Made by a program: the position numbers and the translations under genes. Under the pieces are notes generated by a model. That model was not told the DNA's origin, did no database searches, and was given only the letters and a program-made list of their open reading frames with translations. A DNA stretch of 64,000 nucleotides from Amoebophrya sp. A120 (lineage: Eukaryota > Sar > Dinophyceae > Syndiniales > Amoebophryaceae), in the NCBI GenBank assembly GCA_905178155.1, contig CAJINV010000004.1:6786358-6850357 (forward strand). Reading direction: 5' to 3'. Of this stretch, positions 1 to 11,743 are shown piece after piece (within the stretch, counting starts at the first letter, position 1; each line of letters begins with the position of its first letter).

Positions 1-3000
1 GCAGGGCCGCGCTTTCGCCGCGCGGCTGGTTTGGCTTTCGCGCTGGTTAGATTTTCGCGCACGCATTTGGTTACCAATATCGCCCTCCGGGCGCGATCTT
101 CATACGGAGGAGGAGATGGAACAGCAGCAATTACAGGTGGGGGATCAAGTAGATGCTGGTACGAGGTTGTGAGCAGAAGGTGAACACCCTCCAAGGACAC
201 GCAGCCCTCAGCCTCACGTGGGTGCTTTCACTGAGGTTGGTTCGAACCTATTTTCGTTACATTGCGTTTTCAGCTGACGATGTATCACGATATGCTGACT
301 TCTTGCTTTATCTTTGTATGATTAGTCGTTTCGTATTCGCTCTTTTGTCCTTTTGCCTTTGCGTATAAAACTTGTACTATCACTGCTAGTGGAGCTCGAT
401 AACTACGCGACCCTAAGTGTAAGCCATCGAACGCGGCTCCCAGAGGCTCTGGCCGGTCGAATTGGTTCTCCTATCATGTAACTCCAACTACAAGACAACA
501 AGCTTATTCAATACCGACTCTGAAATGTGTATCATGTACGCCGCTACTTGTATTTTGCGCTGCGAAAAGTGCCGACGTATGAATATAATTACTTGCTAGA
601 CATTAAGGAAGGGCGGCACGCATTGCAAATCCGCATGCTGGTGTCCCCTTGTCCTTTCGTTCTCGTGTTCGACCGCGAAGCACTCCGAGCTGAAACCGAA
701 AGCACCGGGGGGCATAGAATAAGTAAGGGCAGCACAGTTTGGCCGCCCCCGTCTCTTATTTTCAGTTGCGCGCACTTGGCCCCCGGCCGTGTCGTGTAGT
801 TGGTGCGGCCGTGCTGCCGTGCCACGGCTGCCGGACCGCGCTGCCACGTTTTTGCGGGCCATGTCCTTCCCGGCCCGCCCTGGGGGGCGGCGGGGCGCGA
901 TTGGGCTGGGGTTTTGGTGGCGGTTGTCGGCGTAACATCGGCGCCCGGCCGCCCGGTCGTACCCCCTCCCTGCGCCGCGCGCGTGGTGTGCCACCAAGCC
1001 CCCGGCGCCCACGCGCATGCCCTCACCCTACCGCGCCCGCCCAGAAGACGGACCCAACGCGGCCGCTGGCCGGGTACCAAGCGAGAAGAACCGCCGGCGA
1101 ATTTCGCTCATGGGGGGCAGCGTCCTCGCTAGCAAGGGCCGTCGTGGTCCGGCTCCGAGGCGGGGGACTTTTTGCTTCGGCCCGGTGCGCACCATGGGGC
1201 CGCACCTGGGGCAATGTAGGGCGCAGGCGCCCTGTCCGGGTTGTAGCCCCAAGGCGCCAGCTTGCGGGCCGGCCCGTTCTGGTTGGGCAGGGCGCATGCG
1301 GGGGTGGCGGTCGGCCCCTGGTCTCGGGTCTGCTATGAAGAAGAGGCACGGTATGAGAGGCGGAAGACTGAAATCAACTAAAATCAAATGCCCGGACGTC
1401 GATAAACCAACCCCCAGAGCACAGCACTAGCTTCATAGTGGCGACTTACTTTTATGCCGTGGCCCTTGTCGTCGCGTTAGTTTTACTCATTGATAATTAT
1501 AGGCCACGGAGTCCGGTTTTTTTTTGCATCGCTTGCACACATCCTTCTGAAGCGCTTCTGACTTTGATGATTTCAATTTTATGCCTTTCATACTGCCGGA
1601 AATTCGAGCTTCGAGCTATTTTCTTTCCTGCATTACGGTGAACGACCCCGAGGACAACCCGGCCGGAAGTATTACCCTTTTGGAAATTTAGACGGGCGGA
1701 CGACCACGACGTGGCGGGGGGGGGGGCGCGTGACCAGGTGGCAGCTCGCGTCGGTACTTCGAACAAATTGCATCGCGAGGCGTACAAGTCCGCTGGGTTG
1801 CTTCCGTCCAAGTGGGTCGCCGGGACGACGAAAACCGCGCCCATCATTCCCACGGCGCCGCAGGCGGCGGCCGCGCACCCTTGTGCAGCACGCCTGCGGG
1901 CACGCGGCTACGTCCGGGGGAAGCCCCGCAGAAAGACCGGGCCCGCGCGCACGTAGCGCGTCAGCAACAAGACTGACCCCCCGCCTGGTTGCCCGGTGGC
2001 GCGGCCGGCCTGCCCTGGCAATGGGCAAGGCGCAAAGCCCCTAGCCCGGCGGCGGAGCCGGCCAGCAGGCAGAAGTGCTCCGCCCGACAGGAAGCAGAAA
2101 GTTGCCATCGGCGCAACGAACTAACGCGGGCCACTATTTTCGTCGGTCCGAGGCTGCCGCGCCTCTTTGTTTTGCCCCCCGCTGCTCCCGCTCCCTCGAA
2201 GCCCCAGCAAGAAGGGTCGCGGCCGGCACCCGGGCGGGGGCGGGGGGGGGTTGCTTCCCTCGGAGGCGGGGCGCCAATGTTGTACCTGACTTGGGTGCGT
2301 TCGTGTGGCGCGGGTGTTGTGCTTGCGCCGCGCGCCCGGGGGCGCGGCGTTGGGGTTCGTTGTTCGGGGTTGGGGCTTGGCGCCCCCGGGTCTGTGCCCC
2401 CGGCCCATCTATTTTGGTGGTTGTGTCATGTCAGTGTGGAGGCTGGCGCGCACGTTGTTTGCCGCCCCCGCCGCGGCGCGTGCGTCGGGCAGCGCAGCCA
2501 CTCAGATGGCCACATCGATTGCGTGCAGCGCGCTGTGCGCGCCTGCGCATCACGCAGCAGCGTGGAAGATGCTAGGCCATCGTCGTGGGCGAAATGGGAG
2601 ATGGTGGCTCGTTTCATCTCGCGTGTTTTTTTATATTATGGTGGCGTTAAACTTAAACTTGAAGCAGAAGCGGCTTGAAGCAGTCTGGATGCCAAAGTAA
2701 AGCGGTGTTGCGGTACAGACAGACGCACAGGGGTTGGCGCCGACAATCGTCAAGAAGACTGAGTGTGCCGTGAGCAAGTTGGTCTTTTCTTACCCAATTT
2801 ATCGGCCGAGCGTAGTAGTGGCGCAGCAGCACTGAGCGATGCCACAAAGTGGCTGCCGGACGAGAAGGCGAGCCGGGCCTACGGTTACTGAGATTGATAA
2901 GCATCTCGGATCAAATACAATTGAGAGCAGCACACATAGCGACGTAAGAAAGCTGTTGCGTAGCACACTCCTGGTGCAGGAGCTACAGCTAGAGATCCGT

Positions 3001-3064
3001 TTCCACACCGGTAGCGTGTGCATTTGAACTTTGTCTGTCTCCTTCGCATCTTTTGTCCAGAAAA
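1..3064. other. Gene-poor leader with GC-rich island
   Basis: No coding gene could be supported. About 600-2640 is strongly GC-rich and stop-poor, so every frame on both strands shows long but mutually contradictory open frames without domains. At 116-172 there is an 18-codon frame that could be the end of a gene entering from the left, but nothing confirms it. The last stretch, 3028-3060, is pyrimidine-rich and ends in CAG five bases before the next start codon. It looks like a 3' splice (possibly trans-splice) acceptor. Confidence 0.5.
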
Positions 3065-6000
3065 ATGTCCGACGACGCCTCCGGGGCCGCACCAGCTGGT
3101 GGTGGCGGCGCCTCCGTCGAGATCGACGAGAAGGCCGATGATGGCGTGGCAAAATCCCAGTACCGCGTGGCCCGCATCCCCCCGCAGTACGAAGCTGCGC
3201 TCCCCAGTCTGGAGTACAAGCTGAAGACGATCGACCACTTTGATGAGTGTTTCGAGCTGGCCACCGCTGAATACAAAGACCCCGGGACCGGCCAGATCCG
3301 GCTGGTGAAGATATCAGATGCAAAAATGTCTGGGTCTGGAGGGATGCGAACTTGTGATGCGCATTTCACAACACAGACAAATCTCTCATGCATAGGCAGC
3401 AAAAGATGCGCACTTCCTGTCACCAAAATGGGGGATTTGTCAGGCGGATTAAGCAATGCGGAGGCTTCTCGAAATCTGTGGTGCTAGGGCTATTTCCATG
3501 ACAGACATTCTGGGTCATGCAAAAACTGCATGACAACTATCTGCATCCCTCCAGACCCAGACATTTTTGCAGTGCATAGAAGATCAAACGCTGCAAATTT
3601 GGCCCTTTGTCCCCCTGGATCCCGATCGCGAACAAGAACGACATCAAGCTGAAGGACCGGATCCGGTTCGTGCCGAAAAAGTCTGCGAAGGAGATACCAA
3701 ATGCAAAGATTAAAATGTCTGGGTCTGGAAGGGTGCGAACTTGTGATGCATACTTGGTGGATCACACAAAAATCTGTCATGCTTAGACAGCAAACGGAGC
3801 TCCTTTTCCTGTCGCCGAAAGAAGGTGTTTGTCATGCGGATTAAGCATTGGGAAACCGTCTCAAAACCTGTGATGCTAGGCCTTGCATGGCACACCTTCT
3901 GTGTCAAGCAGACACAGCATCACAAACCTCAGCAATGTTCCAGACCCAGACAGTTTTGCAATCCACAGGAGATGCAGGAGGACAAGTCTGCTGCCCGGGC
4001 CCAGCAGGTCCAGGACAAACTGGACTCGGTGCTGCAGTCCGACAGCGCGAAGGAGACGCGGTGGAAATATCTCGAGGAGGTGAAAGAACGCGACTTAGAG
4101 GAATACTACCGCTCCGACCGGATTGAGGTATAATGAAATTATCAAAAAACATAAAGTAAATAAATCAAGATGGTCATGTAGCTACGTAGTCCTTGACGAA
4201 CTTGTACTTGGTCTGCTCTAGAGCGTGCGCTTGATGTTGACAAACGTGGGTGTTTTCTATCTCCTGTTACCGTTACGTTAGTTTGCGATTCCGCTTGTTT
4301 CGCATCATTAAGTACACAAGTCACAAGATCTCACAATATCGATTAATCATTTTAATTTTTTGCACTTTGCTGTTCCTCGTCTCTACGAAACCCGGGTCAC
4401 AACAGAGGTCTTCCTGCGGGACCAAAGACTGGAGTTCTGCATGCGTATCTACGAGGAGGTCGATTTCTGGAGTCATTTGCGCATGCCGTTCAAGCTTCCC
4501 CGGCTGTTTGACGTGATCGTCCCGACGGACAAGACCAGTAAGAACGACCGGCTGGACATTGTCGAGGCCTTTCTGGTGTACGACTTGCCGCGGAGGCTTT
4601 CGCAAGCCGAGCTGTTCCACTTTATGTACCACATGCACCGGCAGAAATTCGCATTCGCGAAACACTTCTCCTCCTTTGTCAACAGCGTTTACTTAAACCC
4701 CATGACCGTTGTGCCCACCTGGAACCTGTCTTGCTACAATTTCGAGCTGGAAAAGCGGCAGCAGGAGCGGGCCGCCAAGGACCGCATTGGTGGCCTCGGG
4801 GGCGGTGGGGCGACTGCGAGTGCCAACTCGGCGGGCGGAATTACAGAGAGGCAAAGCAGTAGAGAACAACAACAGGCTGTCAAGGGGAAAGTGCCCGGCA
4901 AGGAGAAGCAAGCGGTGAAGAAGAAAAGCTCCACTGGACTACTGAATTCTAGCGGGAAGCTGACGCGGACGCCGGCTTTAGAGCAGAGCGACGACGGAGG
5001 TGCAAGTGGCTCTACTTCGTCCGGAATCAAAAGCGGCGGTACTTCTAAACACGGCGAGCCGGTGACCACCGAGTATCAGCAGCGGCGGTACGCACTGGAG
5101 CAGAAGCGGGCCGCCGCGAATTTGCAGCTCCTGAACAAAAAGATCCGTCCAAAGCACCCCTGCTGCAGCGCCATGCACCCGGACGACCGCTTTCTGTCAC
5201 CGGAACAGGTGGTTGGGGGGGAATTGTCCGACAAATCGGACGTTTTCGCCGGCGCGCTGTGCATCGCTGCGGACAAGCTGAATCGCGTGAAAGACAGTGA
5301 CGTGTCACTTGAGGAGCGGAAAGCCGCAGAAGTGCCGATCTGCTCGGGCCTGGAGCGTATCAAATGCAAAAATGTCTGGGTCTGGAAGAATGCAAGCCTG
5401 TCATGCTTGTCTGGCATGAATCGAGAATCTGTGTTGCATAGGCACGAAAAGGCCCTCTTACCTGTTATGCAAAAACGCAGTTTGCAATGCGGAATACGTC
5501 GTAAGACATGGGAGCCAAAATATTTGTCATGCATAGCGGCGTACTGCAGTCCGTCTACCATTCACTTTTAACATTACAAGTTTCGAGACCCAGACATATT
5601 TGCAATGCATACAGCCGCCCGTGGAGCGGTTGTGTATCGGGGCGGGGATTGCCATGTTCTACGACGAGAAAGCGCGAAAGCAGATGGAGGACGCGGCCAG
5701 CAAGAAGAAAAAGGGAAAGAAATTCGTCGACTTGGATGATGACGAGGAGAATGGCGAGAAAAAGCACACTTCAAAAAAAAACGGGGGAACAAGAAAAAGC
5801 GCGAATAGCAAGGCTGGTACAACAACAGACAGCTCATTATCCGGCGGGAAGCAGCTGCAAGGAGCAGGCAATGGTACTACTACAACTTCATCCGTGGGTG
5901 CAGAAGTCGACGAACAGACCACGGGTGGGATGAAGAAGGACGCAACAGAAGTAGGAGTAGTAGATGATCACGGAGGTGAAGTCGTTTCTAGTGCGGCCGA

Positions 6001-7556
6001 TCAAGAAGGCAGCACAAGAACTGCAACAGGAGGTGGGGACGAGAAGCTGACCGCGACAGAACATGAGCAACAAGGAGAATCATCCGCACCGCAACAAGGT
6101 GGAGACACGGACAGTGTGAAAAGAGCTAGCAGCACTCTAGACACCGTCGAAGAAGAGTCCGAGCGCGCCCGGCTGGAGGCGGTCCGGGGGATGGACAACC
6201 AGTATGGGGTGATCGTCCCCTTGGCGCAGGTATGCATTGCAAATATGTCTGGGTCTGGAAGGTTGCAACTTGTGACGCTGGCTTTGGATTCTGAAAAAGA
6301 TTTGTATTGCATGAACAGCAACAGAGGTGCAATTTTTGCTACGCGGAGAGGGCATTGCTCATGCGGTATGAGCATCAGAAAGCCCTCGCAGAATCTCTGA
6401 CGCTACAGCATGCATCACAGACCTCGTGGGCCATGCAAAATCTACATGACAAACTCCTGCACTCTTCCCGACCCAGACATATTTGCATTTGATAGCAGGA
6501 GGTGCACCAGAGAAGCACGTCGCCCACCAGTAAGGTGCCGGACAAGTTTGAAGAGATTAAGAAAGAGGAAAAGCGGAAACAGCAGGAAAAGGAAGAGAAG
6601 AAAAAAGCTTCTAGTGCTGGTAGTGCAAGTTCATCCGCAGGAGCAAAAACAGACACGGCGACGGATGTTGGTGGAGGAAGTACAAACAAGCAGCAGAACA
6701 AAGACAAAGAGAAAGGCTCATCGTCATCTGCAGGTGGAGCAAACAAGCTGTCGAGCTCTTCTTCATCTTCTACCGCAAATCTCCAAAGGCAAAATAGCAG
6801 TGCTAAGCCCTTTTACACCGCGGAGCAGCAGAAGTCGTTGGAGAAAATGAAGCAGTACTTCTGGATATCCTGTGTAAAAACGTACCCACCCCAGAGTTGT
6901 CATGCAATTCTGCATTCCAAAAAAGTTTCTCATGCGTAGCGCCATCAAAAGCATTTTCTAGTCGTGTTTTTCAATTTGTGATGCTATAATGAGCATGATA
7001 TACTAGATCTGTGATGCTGCTGAACTACCTAAACAGGATCACACTATGAGGAGAAACTTGTCATGCCAACCGACCAAAGCTGGCTGATTTGTCTAGCAGA
7101 TTTCCCATCTTGACTCTAGTGGTAGTGTGGGGACGTTTTTACAAATGATACTGGAAGTACTACGAGCCGCTGGAGTGGGAGGATATACTCACCAACAATG
7201 CGGTGTGGGACGCTTTGTCGGATCCCCGGCTCGAAAACTGCTTCAACTTGGACCCACGCGCGCGGCCGACGGCGTTAGAGATGATAAAGCGTTTCGACCA
7301 GAAATACGACCCGGATATCGAGGAGAAGGTCCGGTGCGAGAACCGGGGCATCGATTTTCACTCCTCGGACCTCGACGATAAGGACCTTCCGTTGGAATTA
7401 GCGCAGCGGATGGAAAACGAATGGGAGCGGGAAAAGTACAGCGACGCGGTCAATTTTCGCTTCCATTTTTTGCGGCTGGCGCAAAGGTTTCACGCTGATT
7501 ACTACGTGCCGCCGATCGAGGAATTCGATGAGAGGTGGCGGAGCCAGTTTGAATGA
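3065..7556 (+). CDS. Unknown protein split by five introners
   Basis: Reconstructed exons: 3065-3311, 3584-3694, 3973-4127, 4408-5357, 5617-6230, 6500-6865, 7156-7556; total 2844 nt, 947 aa. Only 4128-4407 is a conventional GT-AG intron; the other five interruptions are introners. The start ATG lies just after a pyrimidine-rich CAG acceptor. The protein starts acidic and Gly/Ala-rich (MSDDASGAAPAGGG), has a conserved-looking segment beginning VFLRDQRLEFCMRIYEEVDF, then long Lys/Glu/Ser-rich linkers (KKKKGKK, acidic runs), and ends with a structured acidic/aromatic region (WDALSDPRLENCF, YYVPPIEEFDERW). No signal peptide, membrane segment or known domain was recognised. The order and frame of exons are well supported; the function is unknown. 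Confidence 0.8.
3312..3578. mobile_element. Introner A1 (family A)
   Basis: 267 bp. Starts TATCAGATGCAAAAATGTCT and continues GGGTCTGGA; the inverted copy closes the element (TCCAGACCCAGACATTTTTG, then CAGTGCATA). Perfect 5-bp flank GAAGA at 3307-3311 and 3579-3583. Rejoined protein: LVK/IKRCKFG. The donor side would read GA/TATC, so there is no GT. Confidence 0.9.
3695..3967. mobile_element. Introner A2 (family A)
   Basis: 273 bp. Ends have drifted (TACC at the left, CACA at the right, instead of TATC and GATA) but the GTCTGGGTCTGGA arms are intact. Perfect flank GGAGA (3690-3694 / 3968-3972). Rejoins SAKE/MQEDKSA. Confidence 0.88.
4128..4407 (+). other. Conventional GT-AG intron
   Basis: The donor GTATAATG follows codon GAG, and the acceptor is ACAGAG before GTC TTC (phase 0). 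It has no terminal inverted repeat and no flanking direct repeat, which contrasts with the introners in the same gene. Confidence 0.75.
5358..5611. mobile_element. Introner A3 (family A)
   Basis: 254 bp, TATCAAATGCAAAAATGTCT at the left and TTTGCAATGCATA at the right. Flanks GAGCG / CAGCC match at only three of five bases (drift), yet the frame still follows the 5-bp rule: CSGLE/RPVERL. Confidence 0.85.
6231..6494. mobile_element. Introner A4 (family A)
   Basis: 264 bp. Perfect flank GCAGG (6226-6230 / 6495-6499), rejoining PLAQ/EVHQRS. Because the flank begins and ends with G, a canonical GTATGC...GATAG splice is also possible here and would add exactly one codon. Confidence 0.9.
6866..7150. 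mobile_element. Introner C1 (family C)
   Basis: 285 bp. Left end TATCCTGTGTAAAAACGTAC; right end GTGGGGACGTTTTTACAAAT then GATA. Perfect flank CTGGA (6861-6865 / 7151-7155). Rejoins KQYFW/KYYEPL. Confidence 0.9.
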
Positions 7557-8416
7557 AAAAACACGAAGTTTTAGTACTTACTAACTAAGCATTAATTCCT
7601 TTGTTCAACATCTGTGATTCAGAATCCAATAGAAAAGCTGCAGTGTCATCTTTCAAAGCAAGAAAGTAGAACTTGTTATGATCCCACCTGCGGCATCAAC
7701 GTCGGAGATATTGATGTTGGGCTCCGTCAGTCGAGAAAAGAAGTAGAGAATCAGTGAAAAAACGAATTCGGTTTTGCAACAGTGAACAAAAAACGTCAAT
7801 CTCGGTTTTGTTTTCACCGGCACGACAGCGCACGACCTGCACTTACAACTACTGCCACGTATATTTACCAGTGCAAGAACTACAAACAGGAAAAATCGGT
7901 CTTCGTATTCTATTCCTGCCCATAATTGACTACTTATTAAGTAGTACTTACAGCCTAGTCGTACCGAGCAAAAAGAAGCAAAGGCAAAATGAGAATAAAA
8001 GCCTTAATAATATCAATCGTGATTTTCATTCGGTCTGCTCGTGCACCGCGTCGTACAAAAACAAAGAAGGACAAATACCGATGTGAATTGGATTGGTCGT
8101 CTCCTATTTGTACTTTCGTCGTTTTCGTATTCGTGGTCTTGTTTTTGATAACATTCAAATTTATCCTTGTCTTGTTCCTTTACCGATGCACTACCTACAG
8201 GACAAAAAATCACGCCAACTTTTGGTCCCCACACGACAATTCGAGCTTTACCTGACTCTCACTAGTTTCCCACCGCAAGAAATTTATACTTCGCAACTGC
8301 ATCCAAGCTAGTACGGAGTCTGACTAAGCTGCCGTATTGTTCAATCAGATTAAGTTTCAGAGCAAAAGCTACTTGAGTTTCCGAGAATAAACTAACAACC
8401 TCCTTTCGTAGGCATC
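7557..8416. other. AT-rich intergenic region
   Basis: No gene evidence; open frames here are short and AT-driven. The end of the region carries AACTAAC and then a pyrimidine-rich CTCCTTTCGTAG, a branch-site and acceptor-like arrangement just before the next ATG. Confidence 0.6.
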
Positions 8417-11400
8417 ATGGTGCAAGAATTGAGTATTGCGGACAAGATCGCCGCCCTGCGGAAAACCTCCATCGTGCTGGGCGCAGCACCCTGGGAACTG
8501 AAAAAGCGCGAGGGACGCAGGACGGACTGGGTATAATAGATTCATATTTATTTTTTTAGTAGTACAACTATCAAACCGTCTTGCTGCTGCTCAATGCTGA
8601 ATCTTGCACTTGATGAATGATCCATATGAAGCTTGCTAATGGCTAGGGTTTAACTCTAAAGCGCACGACACCAAAATTAATTCAAAACGAATTCAAACCG
8701 ATTTCAAAATGTAGCACTTTCGGCGTTTCGGAAACGTCAGAGTGGCCTGAAAGTCGTTTCCTTCGTTTCCTCAAATCGGCTAATGTTGAGCGAAAGGCGA
8801 AGCGCCCGTCGCACCCGTTGGCGTTGTCTTGAAAGTGGCGCCAGCGTCTATGCTTCAGAATGTATCTGCTATTGCGCAGGTCCCATGCCATGGCTTGGGA
8901 CAGTGAGCCCTTCCGGCGCATGGTTTCTGTTTGTGGCGATGGCCTAATCATCTCGTCTGAACCAGGCGCCGTCGTCTCTCTGAGGCCGCCGCCTGGCGCT
9001 GGTTTATCTTCTATCAGACGAGGAGGACGCGCGGCAGCCTTCGCGCAAAAAAACGAAGGGGCTGCTCAGGAGTGCCTAGCGCTCCAGCTTGGCTGGCTGG
9101 CGCACAGTAGCACGGGGGTTAAAGCGAGCGCATCTGCTGCGCTGAGTCGTGCCCCTATTTTGGTAGTTGAGCCAATGTTTCTAGCACGAGCAGAGCCCTA
9201 AAACAAGTAAAGACGACGCAGGGCAGAGCGCAATAGGAATAGCCGGGCCGTGTTTGGTGCGCTTCAGGGGTAGAACGTAGCGCCAGCGCGTCTGACTTGG
9301 CAGCGTCGGGGCGGTGTTTTCCTCTCCTCTGGTTGACCCAGGTCTTGCTTCTTGGAACTGTGTGCTGACCACACGACAACGTCCGGTGGAGTGGCTCCAA
9401 CATTGGCGGCGTCTCCAGGCCGGGACCCTGCGATGGACGATTAGCACTCTCGGCAGGCCCAGTCCCGTTCTGGGCGCGGGATTGCCTGCTCAAGTGTGGG
9501 CCGGCCCCTTCTCCTCGCGCAGTGCGCCTACCTCCACAGAGCTGCCTGCCTGCGGTTTCGCTTATTCCGGCAGCCCGGGCGCCGGAAGGGCATTCCGGAC
9601 GGAGCAGTCCCGGGGCCGGGCGACTGGTGTGCTTTTCTCTTGCCAAGAGGGGGGGTTGCGTATTGGCTTCCCCAGTTACCGCACTCGTAGACGGTTTTTG
9701 TATTTTTCCGTATTTCTCGGAGAACAGAAATTCGAACTCCGATTTTCTGTTTCCGGGGCTCATTTCAAAATCAAGTTCAAAATCCGTTCAAATTCCGTTC
9801 AAAACCAAATTTCTAATATGGGGAAGGGGCTTTGAACGGATTTTGAACGGAAATTGAACGGAGATTTGAATTTCGTTTTGAAATTGGCGGGGAATTTGAA
9901 ATACGTTTTGAAATTGGCGGGAAATTTGAATCACGTTTTGAAATTGGCCTGTGGGATGAATTTCGTTTTGAAATTGGCCTCCCCCATAAATGACGCTTCG
10001 AAATGTCAACCGGGGGCGAAGCCACGCTCCGAGCCTAGGGCCGGGGCCACTCGACCGCCAGCATGCCTGAAAATTGCCGCCAGGTAGCCCCCACAGCAGC
10101 AGCGGCAAAGGTATTCTGGAGGCGCGCGCGCTGCGCGCGCGCGTATTATTCATCTTTCATTCGCCAGCTAGGGCCAGCAATAAATGCCGCGCGCCCTGTG
10201 TCCTTCTTCGTGTTTTGGCAAAGCGCATCGAAGCGCGAAGGCCTGTGGCATCGCTTGGAGTGGATGGCTGGAAGCCGGACAACCTGGGGCCACTGCGCTT
10301 GTGTGGTCGTCCACGCCCAATGCTGTGGCTGCGCGGCTAATTGCCTTGCTTCAGGTAGATTCGTTGTCTCTGCGGTAGTTGCTGCTCCCCACATGGTGGC
10401 CTCGGGAGTTCGACGCGGGCCGCGACGGTGGTAACCGAAGGGCCAGGCCTCTCTTGTCCCGCCTTGCAAAAAAAGCAATCCGCCCTCCTGAAGGTTGGGC
10501 GCTTATTTTTCATACTCATCCGGGCGAGTAGCATAGCGTAGCCTCCTCGTGTATTGTGGCCTTTGGTTGTGGTGTCTTCCACCGCCCGGCCCCGTGCTGC
10601 CTGCGGCCGGCGGGAGGGGTGCCCGGTAAGCTCGGCTTTGTCGGGCGTTTTCCTTCCACAAACCGGCGGAGGGCGCTCGGTGGGATCGTTGAATGATAGA
10701 TGCTCGCCGAGGATGGTGTGAGTGTGAGAGCGGTACAACACCACGAGCGGGCGGTGAGTGATGGGAGTCTGCTTGCGACTATTGTCCCCAAAGCGTTCAT
10801 TGTGTGGGATGACGACCAAACCTGGGCCAGGTTCTGTGGTGGGGCGGGCATGGCAACTGCTGACTTTTTTTGCAAAATGACCCTCGCCACAGGTGTCCAA
10901 TGGCACCATGAAAGTCTGAAACATTGAAATTTTGAATTTGGTTTGAATTCGATTTGAAAAAGAATTAATTTTCGGTGACTTTGGATTTAACTAGGGTGTT
11001 CTTGTACTAATGCACACTTGGTTCATCTTGATCACGACATCAAATCGAAAAGAAAGTTAACCACGCTCGTCATGAGACAACGAACGTAAATAAAAGCAAA
11101 ACTACTGTACCACGAAAAAGTTTTTTTTACGCAAGATGAACAAAATCGATAGGAATAAAAATCAAAAACAGAACCACGCCGGGCGCCCGCGCAACGGCGA
11201 GAAGCTCCAAGCCAAGGCCCCGGCAAAAGTGGAAAAGGTTCCGGTTTACACAACCGCGAAACTTGAGTCGGAGATGAAGGCCCGCTTCCAAGTCGTCGGC
11301 TTCACCCAGGCCTCGGCTTTTTGAGGTGCTGAAGCAAATTAGCTTTTTGTAGTAGAACAAGGGTATAAAAATACAGTACAACACGCACAATGAATTCTTT

Positions 11401-11743
11401 AACAGAGCAGGAAGTTGTCCCCTCACAAATCTTCCTCGTCTAGATAATCAAACAGCCCGCTTTCACATTTTACGTAGCCCGTGAACTACGTTGGTTCTTT
11501 ATTTGCTCACTGCAGTTCCCGTCGTCGGTGGGTCAGTGAAATAAAAAGACTAGCGGCGCATAATTTTTTCCTCGACAAAGTTTTGTGTAGTTCTATGAGT
11601 TTCACAACAGATTGTTTGATGAGCGTAAGTACCCCGACCGCGATGCATTCATGAAGCAGTGCAGCCACAACATCAAGTCGAAATTTTGTGACTACTCGAT
11701 AGAGTTAGAGGAAAAACACAATACAAAAGTTGTACTCACCTAA
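8417..11743 (+). CDS. Small unknown protein with transposon-laden first intron
   Basis: Proposed exons 8417-8530, 11136-11309, 11591-11743 (441 nt, 146 aa). Exon 1 (MVQELSIADKIAALRK, ending RRTDW) runs into a GTATAATAG donor. Exon 2 follows an eight-T tract and GCAAG acceptor and is basic (NKNQKQ, AKAPAKVEK). It must leave at a GC donor (CAG/GCCTCG) or at an upstream GT to avoid a stop. Exon 3 follows GTGTAG and reads FYEFHNRLFDERKYPDRD and CSHNIKSKFCDYS to a TAA stop. All phases agree. No domain was recognised. The weak points are the non-GT donor of exon 2 and whether exon 1 really belongs with exons 2 and 3, since intron 1 is 2.6 kb. Confidence 0.5.
8650..10990. mobile_element. 2.34-kb TIR element, non-autonomous
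   Basis: The left end TTAACTCTAAAG and the inverted right end TTAAATCCAAAG match at 10 of 12 bases. Further inverted homology follows inside (AAAATTAATTC, GAATTCAAACC) over about 60 bp. The element is flanked by the 7-bp direct repeat CTAGGGT (8643-8649 / 10991-10997). The interior is GC-rich and has no convincing transposase frame. It sits in intron 1 of the small gene and differs from the introners in size, end sequence and length of target duplication. Confidence 0.7.
9868..9987. repeat. 30-bp tandem repeat, four copies
   Basis: Four copies at exactly 30-bp spacing (starting 9868, 9898, 9928, 9958), each containing CGTTTTGAAATTGG. Just upstream, 9765-9867 holds an inverted pair of CCGTTCAAA / TTTGAACGG motifs. 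These lie inside the 2.34-kb TIR element. Confidence 0.85.

Noticed and set aside
235-265. GGTTCGAACC, a tRNA T-arm-like string
   Set aside because: No matching acceptor stem, D arm or anticodon arm could be folded around it.
739-1430. Overlapping frames up to 199 codons
   Set aside because: GC-driven, present in all frames, no splice or domain support.
7754-8086. 110-codon frame
   Set aside because: AT-rich intergenic sequence with no motif and no splice or start context.
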